This document shows positions 1 to 6,959 of a stretch of DNA of 27,332 nt, one piece after another. The position numbers were made by a program, and so were the translations under genes. This DNA comes from DATAVB01 sp040414495 (GTDB taxonomy: Bacteria > Actinomycetota > Actinomycetes > Mycobacteriales > QHCD01), in NCBI GenBank assembly GCA_040414495.1, contig JBEDUI010000182.1:1-27332 (forward strand), written 5' to 3'. Positions within the stretch are counted from its first letter, which is position 1; each line of letters starts with the position of its first letter. The notes beneath the pieces were generated by a model. The model was not told the origin of the DNA, made no database searches, and saw only the letters and a program-made list of their open reading frames with translations.

Positions 1-675
1 GGCGTGGATTTCACTCAGAAAATCTCCGACCGAATGGCGTGGCTGATTCTGGCCGTTATCGCGGTCGCGTTCCTGCTGTTGACGGCCGCTTTCCAGTCGA
101 TCGTGATCGCGACCAAGGCGGCGCTGCTGAATCTCATTTCGGTCGGTGCGGCGTACGGCGTCATCGTGGCGGTTTTCCAATGGGGCTGGGGATCCAGCAT
201 TATCGGAATCGACCAACACCTGCCGATTCCCGCGTTCGTGCCGATGCTGATGTTCGCCATCGTTTTCGGGCTGTCGATGGATTACGAGGTGTTCCTGATT
301 TCCCGGGTGCATGAGGCTTGGATCAAAACCGGGGATGCGCACCGCAGCGTCGCCATCGGAATTGGCAGTACGGCCCGGGTCATCACCACGGCCGCGGCCA
401 TCATGGTCACCGTATTCCTCAGCTTTGTGCTGGCCTCGGACCCGACCGTGAAGATGTTCGCGGTCGGCATGGCGGCGGCCGTGCTCATCGACGCCAGCAT
501 CATCCGGATGATCCTGGTGCCCTCGATCATGAGCCTGCTCGGCCCCCGGGCCTGGTATCTGCCGGGTTGGTTGAAGCGGGTCACGCCGCATATCGACATC
601 GAGGGCGGCGGCGCCGAGGCGCCAGCGGAGCCGGTGCCGACGCCGGAGAAGCCGCCGGCCACCCCGACCCGCTGA
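1..675 (+). CDS. MMPL/RND-family membrane transporter, C-terminal part (5' end outside window)
   Basis: The reading frame is open from the first base, so only about the last 224 residues are present. It has several long hydrophobic helices, including one near residues 14-36 and a run around residues 70-95. The motif GLSMDYEVFLISRVHE is the hallmark of the transmembrane block of MMPL/RND proton-driven exporters, where the acidic residues take part in proton relay. The final helices end at SLLGPRAWYLP, followed by a Pro/Ala-rich cytoplasmic tail rich in EAPAEPVP. Family members export lipids, siderophores or drugs, or remain uncharacterised, and the substrate cannot be read here. The gene converges on mshC: the stop codons lie 2 bp apart with no space for a separate terminator. 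Confidence 0.9.
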   Translation, partial: GVDFTQKISDRMAWLILAVIAVAFLLLTAAFQSIVIATKAALLNLISVGAAYGVIVAVFQWGWGSSIIGIDQHLPIPAFVPMLMFAIVFGLSMDYEVFLISRVHEAWIKTGDAHRSVAIGIGSTARVITTAAAIMVTVFLSFVLASDPTVKMFAVGMAAAVLIDASIIRMILVPSIMSLLGPRAWYLPGWLKRVTPHIDIEGGGAEAPAEPVPTPEKPPATPTR

Positions 676-677
676 AA

Positions 678-1904
678 TCAGTGCAGCTGTACGCCCAGCA
701 GCGCGTCGACCAGATCGGTGACCAAACCCGGCGCTTCTTTGTCGGATCGATCGCCGGCCACCGTCGCCGCGGCCCATTCGTCGACAATGGACAATGCGCC
801 GGGCGCGTCCAGGTCGTCGGCCAGCCGGGCCCGAACGCCTTCCAGCACGGGCATTCCGGGGGCGCCAGCGTCGCTGTCGGTTGCCTGACGCCACCGAGCC
901 AGCCGGGCCTGCGCTTCGGTGAGCCGCTCGTCCTTCCAATCCCGGTCGGCGTGGTAGTGCTCGGACAGCAACGCCAGCCGAATCGCGGCCGGCTCGGCGT
1001 GCTCCCGCAGCTTGTGTACGAAGACGAGGTTGCCCAGGCTCTTGGACATTTTCTCCCCGCCCAGCCCGACCATCCCTGAATGCACGTAAGCCTTGGCGAA
1101 CGGGCGGCGCGTCTCCAACGACGCGCCGTGCGAGGCGCTCATCGTGTGATGCGGGAAGATCAGGTCGCGGCCACCACCTTGGACATCGAACGGCATGCCC
1201 AGCCGGTTTATCGCAATCACGGCGCACTCGATATGCCAACCCGGCCGACCCGGGCCAAGCGGCGTGTCCCACGACGGCTCGCCGGGACGCTTCGCGCGCC
1301 ACAACAGCGGATCGAGCGCGTTCTTCTTGCCCGGCCGGTCCGGATCCCCGCCGTTCTCCCCGAACAACGCAATCATCCGGCTCACCGACAGGCCTGACTC
1401 ACAACCGAATTGCGGGTCGGCGTCGACCGAGAAATACACGTCGTCCTCGACGTAATAGGCGGCGCCGGTACCGAGCAGCTCCTGGATCCGTACCACGATC
1501 TCGGGAATCGCCTCAACCGCGCCGATGTAGTCCTGCGGTGGCAGGATCCGCAGCGCCGTCATGTCGTCGGCGAACAGCGCGGTCTCCCGCTGGGCCAGCT
1601 CGACCCAATCGACGTGGTCCCGCTCGGCCCGCTCCAGCAGCGGATCGTCGACGTCGGTGACGTTCTGCACGTAGTGCACGTCGTGGCCGGCATCGAGCCA
1701 GACCCGGTAGACCAGGTCATAGGTGAGGTAGGTGACCGCGTGCCCAAGATGCGTTGCGTCGTACGGCGTGATGCCGCACACGTACATCCGCGCGGTCGGC
1801 CCTGGTCGGGTCACCTGCAGCAATCCAGACGCGGTGTCCAGCAACCGCAGCGGACCACCAGTGCCGGGCAGGCGGGGAACTGCTGGAGGTAGCCAGGACT
1901 GCAT
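678..1904 (-). CDS. mshC: L-cysteine:1D-myo-inositol 2-amino-2-deoxy-alpha-D-glucopyranoside ligase (mycothiol biosynthesis)
   Basis: MshC joins cysteine to GlcN-Ins at the expense of ATP, the penultimate step of mycothiol synthesis in the cytosol. The 408-residue protein matches the family length of about 410. It has the class-I synthetase HIGH-like signature THLGH (51-55), the KMSKS loop (285-289), and probable zinc ligands Cys43 in YVCGITPYDATH, Cys227 in WHIECAV and a His in FPHH (about 250-253). The residue after FPHH is Thr, where mycobacterial MshC as I recall it has Glu. The start MQSW is typical of MshC. A second ATG lies two codons upstream (1910), but a TAGGGT box ends 7 nt before the 1904 ATG, which fits leaderless initiation there. 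The frame stays open further upstream to 2366, but that part is non-homologous and antisense to the methyltransferase. Confidence 0.96.
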   Translation of the reverse strand: MQSWLPPAVPRLPGTGGPLRLLDTASGLLQVTRPGPTARMYVCGITPYDATHLGHAVTYLTYDLVYRVWLDAGHDVHYVQNVTDVDDPLLERAERDHVDWVELAQRETALFADDMTALRILPPQDYIGAVEAIPEIVVRIQELLGTGAAYYVEDDVYFSVDADPQFGCESGLSVSRMIALFGENGGDPDRPGKKNALDPLLWRAKRPGEPSWDTPLGPGRPGWHIECAVIAINRLGMPFDVQGGGRDLIFPHHTMSASHGASLETRRPFAKAYVHSGMVGLGGEKMSKSLGNLVFVHKLREHAEPAAIRLALLSEHYHADRDWKDERLTEAQARLARWRQATDSDAGAPGMPVLEGVRARLADDLDAPGALSIVDEWAAATVAGDRSDKEAPGLVTDLVDALLGVQLH

Positions 1905-1911
1905 GCGCATC

Positions 1912-1917
1912 ACCCTA
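1912..1917 (-). promoter_or_regulatory. -10 box of mshC, leaderless
   Basis: On the minus strand TAGGGT is followed by 7 nt and then the ATG of mshC. This matches the actinobacterial TAnnnT -10 with transcription starting at or next to the start codon. No convincing -35 is visible. Confidence 0.5.
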
Positions 1918-2079
1918 CCCATCCGGTTGACCATTCGGACTCGATCCAACACCGCCATTGGTGTGGGGAGATGAACCGGCCTACTCTGGCCAGCCACGTT
2001 CAGAGATTGCGCTACTACGGGCCGATACGAAAGAGCCGGGGCCAGATCCACGGATTCATCACAGCTGCGCAGTGACATA

Positions 2080-2841
2080 GTGTCCGATGTGTACAGCTCT
2101 CTGGACCTGACCGAACTGGCCGTTCCCCGTACCTTCCAGCTGCTCGAACCGCTGCTGCCGCCGGCCCCGGCCCGGCTGCTGGAGGTCGGCTGCGGCCGCG
2201 GCGCGCTGGCCGCCGAACTCGGCCATCGCGGCTGGCGTGTCACCGGTGTCGACCCGGACGACGAGGCCTGTGAAGCGGCCCGAGCCCGTGGCGTCGACGT
2301 GGTGCACACCACGCTCTCCGGCGTCGAGGCCGACGATTTTGACGCCGTGCTGTTCACGCTGTCCATGCATCACCTGGAGGACCTGGCCGGTGCGGTGGCC
2401 GATGCGGTCCGCCGGCTGCGACCGGGCGGGCGGCTGGTGGTGCAGGAGTTCGCCCGGGAACGCATCGACGCCGCCGCCGCGGCGTTCCTGTACGACAGCC
2501 TCGACCTGCTGCAGGCGGCCGGCCGGGCCGACCCGGCCGACGCCCACAATCACGACCATCACGAGCACGGCGGCGAGGTGCCGACGGATCCGATGGCGCG
2601 CTGGTCACTGCAGCGCGCCCATCTGCATACCGGCGCGGACATGCTCGCCACGCTGGCGACATACGGCACGCCGACGACGCCCCAGGACTACGAGGTGCTG
2701 TGGCGCCTGGCGCTGTCAAAGGTGACCGATGCGGCCGTAGGACCGGCGATCGGTACGACGCTGCGCGACATCGAGACCCGGCGTATCGCCGAGGGCAGCC
2801 TGCCGGCGCTCGGCTTCGTTACGGCGGTGCAGCCGAACTAG
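2080..2841 (+). CDS. Class I SAM-dependent methyltransferase
   Basis: This 253-residue Rossmann methyltransferase has motif I LLEVGCGRGA (33-42), an acidic ribose-binding loop VTGVDPDD (54-61), motif post-I DDFDAVLFTLSMHHL (85-99) and the RPGGRLVVQE strand (114-123). These resemble Methyltransf_11/25 enzymes, and the substrate cannot be inferred. Residues 156-163 form an unusual histidine-rich loop (HNHDHHEH) followed by GG, possibly metal-binding. GTG 2080 lacks a Shine-Dalgarno. An in-frame GTG at 2089 is 5 nt after a TAGTGT box and is an alternative leaderless start. The gene is the only plus-strand member inside an otherwise minus-strand block, and its TAG stop shares the palindrome CTAG with the stop of the convergent kinase-like gene. 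Confidence 0.85.
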   Translation: MSDVYSSLDLTELAVPRTFQLLEPLLPPAPARLLEVGCGRGALAAELGHRGWRVTGVDPDDEACEAARARGVDVVHTTLSGVEADDFDAVLFTLSMHHLEDLAGAVADAVRRLRPGGRLVVQEFARERIDAAAAAFLYDSLDLLQAAGRADPADAHNHDHHEHGGEVPTDPMARWSLQRAHLHTGADMLATLATYGTPTTPQDYEVLWRLALSKVTDAAVGPAIGTTLRDIETRRIAEGSLPALGFVTAVQPN

Positions 2842-3602
2842 AACGGGGGCCAGGGCACCGCCGGCCAGTCCCCGGACGGCTCGGGATGCCGGCGGACGGT
2901 CAGCAGTTGGTCAACCCGGCGCTTGGTCCGGCCCACCTCCCGGCGGGTCAGCAACTCGTGCAGCGTCTCGCCCAGGTCGCCCTCCAACTGCGCCCGCAGC
3001 AGCGACAACGTGTCGATCGCCTCGTCGGTCAACGGGTCGCCGGCCCACTGCCACAGCAGGGTGCGCAGCTTGTCGTCGGAGGAGAAGCAGATCCCGTGAT
3101 CGACGCCGTAGACGTGGCCGTCGTACATCGGGATCAGGTGCCCACCTTTGCGGTCGGCGTTGTTGACCACCGCGTCGAAGACCGCCATGCGGCGCAGCGC
3201 CGCCGACTCGCTCTGCGCCAACTCGGCCAGGTCGACGGTGGCGTCGCCGTCCACCCACAGCTGGACCATGCCGGTGCCGAACGGCCCGTCCCGCAACACT
3301 GTCGGCGGCACGACCTCCCAGCCCATGGCGGCCGATACCGCGTACGCCGCAACCTCGCGTTCGGCCAGCGTGCCGTCCGGGAAATCCCACAGCGGCCGCT
3401 CGCCCTGCACCGGCTTGTAGACGCACGAGCCGACGAAATCGCCGTAGCTCAACGAGCAGTACAAGGTGGCGTTGCTGGCATCGACCAGCCGGCCCTCGAC
3501 CTCCAACCGCCCGCAGCGCAGCGCCTCCAGTGCGGTCTCGACGTCGGTGGCCAGACCGTGTGGACCTTCGCCCGGCGGGCGCGGCTCAATTTCCTGGGTC
3601 AT
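2838..3602 (-). CDS. SCO1664 family protein, PI3/4-kinase-like fold
   Basis: This 254-residue protein belongs to the actinobacterial family found beside mshC (SCO1664 in Streptomyces). Visible kinase-like elements are a Lys in CVYKPVQGERPLWDFP (61-75), a conserved Glu in LAEREVAAY (79-87), a catalytic-loop-like VVNNADRKGGHL (145-156) and a metal-binding DHG in YGVDHGICF (165-173). This pattern is seen in PI3/4-kinase-related and HipA-like folds. The biological substrate is not known to me. The ATG at 3602 gives 10 bp of spacing from the upstream DUF3090 stop, so the two are probably cotranscribed. An in-frame upstream extension exists but has no family similarity. The stop overlaps that of the convergent methyltransferase in a shared CTAG. 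Confidence 0.88.
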   Translation of the reverse strand: MTQEIEPRPPGEGPHGLATDVETALEALRCGRLEVEGRLVDASNATLYCSLSYGDFVGSCVYKPVQGERPLWDFPDGTLAEREVAAYAVSAAMGWEVVPPTVLRDGPFGTGMVQLWVDGDATVDLAELAQSESAALRRMAVFDAVVNNADRKGGHLIPMYDGHVYGVDHGICFSSDDKLRTLLWQWAGDPLTDEAIDTLSLLRAQLEGDLGETLHELLTRREVGRTKRRVDQLLTVRRHPEPSGDWPAVPWPPF

Positions 3603-3612
3603 GGGGCGGCGA

Positions 3613-4176
3613 TCACGTCTGGCGCCGGTAGCCGTTCTGTCGTGGGCAGATGTGGCCCTGCGCGTCCAGCGGCAACGCGCACAGCGGACACAACGGCCGC
3701 CCCGCCGCGACCACCCGCCGCGCCCGGGCGACGAACGCCTGCGCGGCCAACGGGGTGATCCGGACCCGCAACGCGTCCGGGCCCTCCTCGACGTCTTCCA
3801 GAATCGTCGACTCGTCCACCGGCTCCTCGGTGGCGGCCTGCGCCTCGACCACGATCCGGTTGGCGTCGGCATCCCAGGCCAGCCCCATCGCGCCGACCCG
3901 GAACTGTTCCTCGACCGGGGTGTCCAGCGGCGCCGTGTCGGCCTCGGTCGGGTCCAGCGCGAGCGGCTCCTCGCCCTCGCCCAGCCGGCGCCGCACCTCG
4001 CCCAGCAACTCCTCCAGCCGGTCGGCCAGGACCGTGACCTGCACCTTCTCCAGCGAGACGCTCACCGTCTGGACAGCATCGCGCGCCTGCAGGAAGAACG
4101 TACGTTCCCCCGGCTGGCCCACCGTACCGGCGACGAATCGTTCCGGCGGATCGAAGACGAACACCTGGCGTTGCAT
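3613..4176 (-). CDS. DUF3090 family protein with C-terminal zinc-ribbon-like motif
   Basis: This 187-residue protein begins MQRQVFVFDPPERFVAGTVG, typical of DUF3090. It has a conserved core FFLQARDAVQTVSVSLEKVQV (27-47) and ends with CPLC (163-166), then H175 and C177 in GHICPRQNGYRR, a likely zinc site. The function of the family is unknown to me. It sits in the conserved order phosphatase, DUF3090, SCO1664-like, mshC, which suggests a shared process. A TAGGGT box overlapping the upstream phosphatase stop codon lies 7 nt before the ATG, so the gene may have its own leaderless promoter as well as read-through. An upstream ATG at 4236 would overlap the phosphatase and is less likely. Confidence 0.92.
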   Translation of the reverse strand: MQRQVFVFDPPERFVAGTVGQPGERTFFLQARDAVQTVSVSLEKVQVTVLADRLEELLGEVRRRLGEGEEPLALDPTEADTAPLDTPVEEQFRVGAMGLAWDADANRIVVEAQAATEEPVDESTILEDVEEGPDALRVRITPLAAQAFVARARRVVAAGRPLCPLCALPLDAQGHICPRQNGYRRQT

Positions 4177-4183
4177 AGTCCTG

Positions 4184-4189
4184 ACCCTA
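4184..4189 (-). promoter_or_regulatory. -10 box of the DUF3090 gene inside the preceding stop codon
   Basis: TAGGGT on the minus strand, whose TAG is the stop codon of the phosphatase gene, is followed by 7 nt and the DUF3090 ATG. The same spacing precedes mshC. Confidence 0.45.
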
Positions 4190-4894
4190 TTCGTTCCCAC
4201 CGGGCGCGGCAGCGCCCCCACCGACCACTGCATCACTGGACACTTTGCGCCGCCGACGGCGCTTGGGCGGGATCAAGGCTCGCACGTCGCCGCCCGTGTC
4301 GTTCACCCGGACCACGAACGGCCGCGTGTCGGTGTACTGCACGACCGACACCGAGCACGGCTCGACCACGATCCGCTGGAACAGATCAAGGTGCATGCCC
4401 AACGCGTCGGCGAGTACGGCCTTGATCACGTCGCCGTGACTGCACATCGCGTAGACCGCGTTGTCATCCAGCACCGCGTTACGTTCCCGTACCGCGGCGA
4501 CCGCGCGGGCCTGTACCGCGGCCAGCGCCTCCCCTTCGGCGCCGGGGAAGACGGCCGCCGACGGGTGCTGCTGGACCACCTTCCACATCGGCTCGCGGGC
4601 CAATTCCTTCAACGGCCGGCCGGTCCAGTCGCCGTACCGCACCTCGCCCAGCCGCGCATCGGTCTCCACGCTCAGCCCGTCGCGGCCCTCGGCCACGCAC
4701 GCGGCCGTCTCCTGGCAGCGCTCCAACGGGCTGGCGATCAGCGCGGCCAGCGGAACGGGCCGCAGCCGCTCGGCCAAGGCCGCCGCCTGCTGCTGTCCCA
4801 CCTCGTCCAGATGGACGTCGGGGCTCCAACCGGCCAGGATGGCGCCCGCGTTGGCCGGGGTACGACCATGGCGCAGCAGCAACAGGGTGGTCAC
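4187..4894 (-). CDS. Histidine phosphatase / phosphoglycerate-mutase-like protein, MSMEG_4193 family
   Basis: This 235-residue protein begins VTTLLLLRHGRTPAN, with the RHG catalytic motif (His9 as phosphohistidine). It has the acid/base region LGEVRYGDWTG (82-92), the arginine loop SPLERCQET (55-63) and the second histidine in CSHGDVIK (151-158). The insert EPMWKVVQQHPSAAVFPGAEGE is typical of the MSMEG_4193-type phosphomutase-like family found next to DUF3090. The C-terminus is basic (KRRRRRK) and glycine-rich. The substrate is unknown. GTG 4894 is chosen because the RHG motif starts eight residues later and a TAGGGT box lies 8 nt upstream. The downstream gene DUF3090 starts 10 bp after the stop. 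Confidence 0.92.
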   Translation of the reverse strand: MTTLLLLRHGRTPANAGAILAGWSPDVHLDEVGQQQAAALAERLRPVPLAALIASPLERCQETAACVAEGRDGLSVETDARLGEVRYGDWTGRPLKELAREPMWKVVQQHPSAAVFPGAEGEALAAVQARAVAAVRERNAVLDDNAVYAMCSHGDVIKAVLADALGMHLDLFQRIVVEPCSVSVVQYTDTRPFVVRVNDTGGDVRALIPPKRRRRRKVSSDAVVGGGAAAPGGNE

Positions 4895-4902
4895 GTTGTT
4901 CG

Positions 4903-4908
4903 ACCCTA
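4903..4908 (-). promoter_or_regulatory. -10 box of the MSMEG_4193-type phosphatase gene
   Basis: TAGGGT on the minus strand ends 8 nt before the GTG start, consistent with leaderless transcription of the phosphatase/DUF3090/SCO1664-like group. Confidence 0.45.
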
Positions 4909-4935
4909 GCCGAACCGCTGTCCGGGTTGCGTCGC

Positions 4936-4950
4936 GACGCGTTTCGCGTC
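4936..4950 (-). terminator. Small GC-rich hairpin after uppP
   Basis: GACGCG-TTT-CGCGTC forms a perfect 6-bp stem in the 62-bp gap between uppP and the next gene, adjacent to the palindrome GTCGCGAC. No T-tract follows, so terminator function is only a possibility. Confidence 0.3.
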
Positions 4951-4956
4951 CATTCC

Positions 4957-5778
4957 TCAGGTGGCCGAGATCGTGCCGGCCGTCAGCAGCCCGATGAGCA
5001 GAGCGCCGAGCAGGATCCGGTAGATCACGAAGATGGCGGTGCTGTGCCGGCTGAGGTAGCGGATAAGCCAGTGGATCGAGGCCAACCCGACGACGAACGC
5101 CAGTACGGTCGCCAGCAACGTCACCCCGGCGCCCGGAGCGTTGCCGTTGCCGACGTCCTTCAGCTCGAACAGACCGGAGAGGACCACGGCCGGAATCGAG
5201 AGCAGGAACGAGAAGCGGGCCGCGGCCGGCCGGTCCAGCCCGATGAACAGGCCGGCCGTGATGGTCGAGCCCGAACGCGAGACGCCCGGCACCAGCGACG
5301 CGCACTGGGCCAACCCGACAGCGACGCCGTCCCGCCAGGCGATCTGTTCCTCGGTCCGGTTTCTGGGGCCGACCTTTTCCGCGATCGCCAACACCACGCC
5401 CAGGACTATCTCCGCGACAGCGATGAGCCACAGATTGCGGGCGCCGTGGTCGATCTGGTCCTTGAAGATCAGGCCGAAGATGCCGATCGGGATCGTGGCG
5501 AAGATGACGTACCAACCCAGCCGGTACTCCAGTGCGCCCCGGACCGAGCGGTCGGTCAGACCGCGGAACCAGGCCGCGATGATCTGGATGATCTCCCGCC
5601 AGAAGTACACGACGACCGCGAGCATCGTGCCCAACTGGACCACGGCGGTGAACGCCGTACCCGGGTCCTTCCACCCGGCCAGTGCCGGCACGATCCGCAG
5701 GTGGCCCGTGCTGGAAATCGGCAGGAATTCGGTGAGCCCCTGCACGATGCCCAGGACGATGCCCTGACCTGCGTTCAC
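4957..5778 (-). CDS. uppP: Undecaprenyl-diphosphate phosphatase (BacA/UppP)
   Basis: This integral membrane enzyme dephosphorylates undecaprenyl pyrophosphate, recycling the lipid carrier for peptidoglycan and other surface polymers, and overexpression is known to give bacitracin resistance. The 273-residue protein has the two hallmark motifs: GLTEFLPISSTGH (14-26, with catalytic Glu17) and PGVSRSGST (164-172). About eight hydrophobic helices follow the usual topology. The start is GTG 5778, giving VNAGQGIVLGIVQGLTEF. It overlaps the TGA of the LLM oxidoreductase in a GTGA, so translational coupling is likely. The longer upstream frame is antisense noise over the LLM gene. No nearby bacitracin-resistance regulator is present. 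Confidence 0.96.
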   Translation of the reverse strand: MNAGQGIVLGIVQGLTEFLPISSTGHLRIVPALAGWKDPGTAFTAVVQLGTMLAVVVYFWREIIQIIAAWFRGLTDRSVRGALEYRLGWYVIFATIPIGIFGLIFKDQIDHGARNLWLIAVAEIVLGVVLAIAEKVGPRNRTEEQIAWRDGVAVGLAQCASLVPGVSRSGSTITAGLFIGLDRPAAARFSFLLSIPAVVLSGLFELKDVGNGNAPGAGVTLLATVLAFVVGLASIHWLIRYLSRHSTAIFVIYRILLGALLIGLLTAGTISAT

Positions 5779-6800
5779 GCACTCACCCCGGCGCGCTCCA
5801 GAGCCTCGGCCGCGCCCCGTACGGCGGCGAGCCGTTCGTCGAGGGTTGCCCCGAACGGCAGGATGGTCAACGTCGTCACTCCGGCCTCCGCATATGCCCG
5901 CATTCGTTCCGCCACCGCTTCCGGTGGCCCGATCAATGAGATGTCGTTGATGAAATCGGCCGGTACGGCGGCTGCCGCGCCGGCGTGGTCCCGCGCCAGG
6001 TACCGCTCCTGCACCAGCGCGGCCGCCTCTTCGTAGCCCATCCGTACGGCTTGGGCGTTGTAGAAATTGCGGTCCGCGCTGCCCATGCCGCCGATATAGA
6101 GCGCCGCGTAGGGCCGGACCGCGTCCACCGAGGCGGCCAACGGAACGCTGGCCACGACGTCGAAATCGGTCAGGTCCTTCTCTGCGCGCCCTTGCTTGAT
6201 CGTCGCCAGCGTCTCGGCCAAGTGGCCCGGGGCGACGAACATGCCGAGCCAACCGTCGGCGATTTCGCCGGTCAGCCGCAGGTTCCGCGGGCCGAGCGAG
6301 GCGAGGTATATCGGTATGTGCCGGCGGACCGGATGCACGGTCAACCGGAGCGCCTTACCCGGGCCGTCCGCCAACGGCAGTTGGTAGTGCCGGCCATCGA
6401 ACCGGACCCGTTCGCGGCGCAGCGCCTGCCGCACGATCGCGACGTATTCGCGCTCGCGCCGCAACGGCTCGTCGAACCGCACCCCGTGCCAGCCCTCGGA
6501 CACCTGCGGGCCGGAAACGCCCAGCCCCAGGCGGAATCGGCCCTGCGACAAGGTGTCCAATGTGGCCGCCGTCATCGCGGTCGCGGCTGGCGTACGGGCC
6601 GGGATCTGCATCACGGCCGAGCCGATGTCGACGCGCCGGGTCTGGGCCGCCACCCAGGCGAGCACGGTCGGCGCGTCCGAGCCGTAGGCCTCGGCCGCCC
6701 ACACCACCGCGTAGCCCAGTTCGTCGGCGGCGCGGGCCAGGGCCAGGTTGTCGGCGTCGTTGCCGGCACCCCAATAACCCAGGTTCAGTCCGAGCCGCAT
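5775..6800 (-). CDS. LLM class F420-dependent oxidoreductase
   Basis: This 341-residue luciferase-like monooxygenase TIM-barrel protein has LGLNLGYWGAGNDADNLALA at the N-terminus, ADELGYAVVWAAEAYGSDA (25-43), and the flavin-loop region FRLGLGVSGPQVSEGWHG (88-105). The form is typical of actinobacterial LLM F420-dependent enzymes (TIGR03559-like). It probably uses reduced F420 for hydride transfer to an unknown substrate. The ATG has a Shine-Dalgarno GGGCGGGAG about 5 nt upstream, and a TAGGGT box lies 37 nt upstream. It is the first gene of a two-gene unit with uppP and overlaps it by 4 nt. FMN- or FAD-dependence cannot be excluded from the sequence. Confidence 0.9.
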   Translation of the reverse strand: MRLGLNLGYWGAGNDADNLALARAADELGYAVVWAAEAYGSDAPTVLAWVAAQTRRVDIGSAVMQIPARTPAATAMTAATLDTLSQGRFRLGLGVSGPQVSEGWHGVRFDEPLRREREYVAIVRQALRRERVRFDGRHYQLPLADGPGKALRLTVHPVRRHIPIYLASLGPRNLRLTGEIADGWLGMFVAPGHLAETLATIKQGRAEKDLTDFDVVASVPLAASVDAVRPYAALYIGGMGSADRNFYNAQAVRMGYEEAAALVQERYLARDHAGAAAAVPADFINDISLIGPPEAVAERMRAYAEAGVTTLTILPFGATLDERLAAVRGAAEALERAGVSA

Positions 6801-6837
6801 TGCTCCCGCCCCGTGTCACACCCCGATGTCGCGGGAC

Positions 6838-6843
6838 ACCCTA
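6838..6843 (-). promoter_or_regulatory. -10 box for the LLM oxidoreductase-uppP operon
   Basis: TAGGGT on the minus strand lies 37 nt before the ATG and would give a leader of about 30 nt containing GGGCGGGAG. It sits just downstream of the terminator hairpin of the transporter operon. Confidence 0.4.
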
Positions 6844-6870
6844 CGCGACCCCCGAGGAGCTACGGATCTG

Positions 6871-6912
6871 GCCGGGTACGGCCGGGACCTGGTTGGTCCC
6901 GCCGTACCCGGC
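6871..6912 (-). terminator. Strong hairpin terminating the ABC transporter operon
   Basis: A 12-bp stem (GCCGGGTACGGC with GCCGTACCCGGC), one bulged C and a 6-bp inner stem GGGACC/GGTCCC close a 5-nt loop. It lies 48 bp past the binding-protein stop and just before the LLM promoter. There is no T-run, but the stem is long and GC-rich, as is common in actinomycetes. Confidence 0.7.
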
Positions 6913-6959
6913 GACGGTATTGCCTCAGCGCCGGTCGAACATGGCGACTCGGGGTGTGG

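Noticed and set aside
1905..2366. N-terminal extension of the mshC frame to 2366
   Set aside because: The extension is Ser/Arg/Pro-rich without similarity to MshC and lies antisense to the methyltransferase; MQSW at 1904 is the family start.
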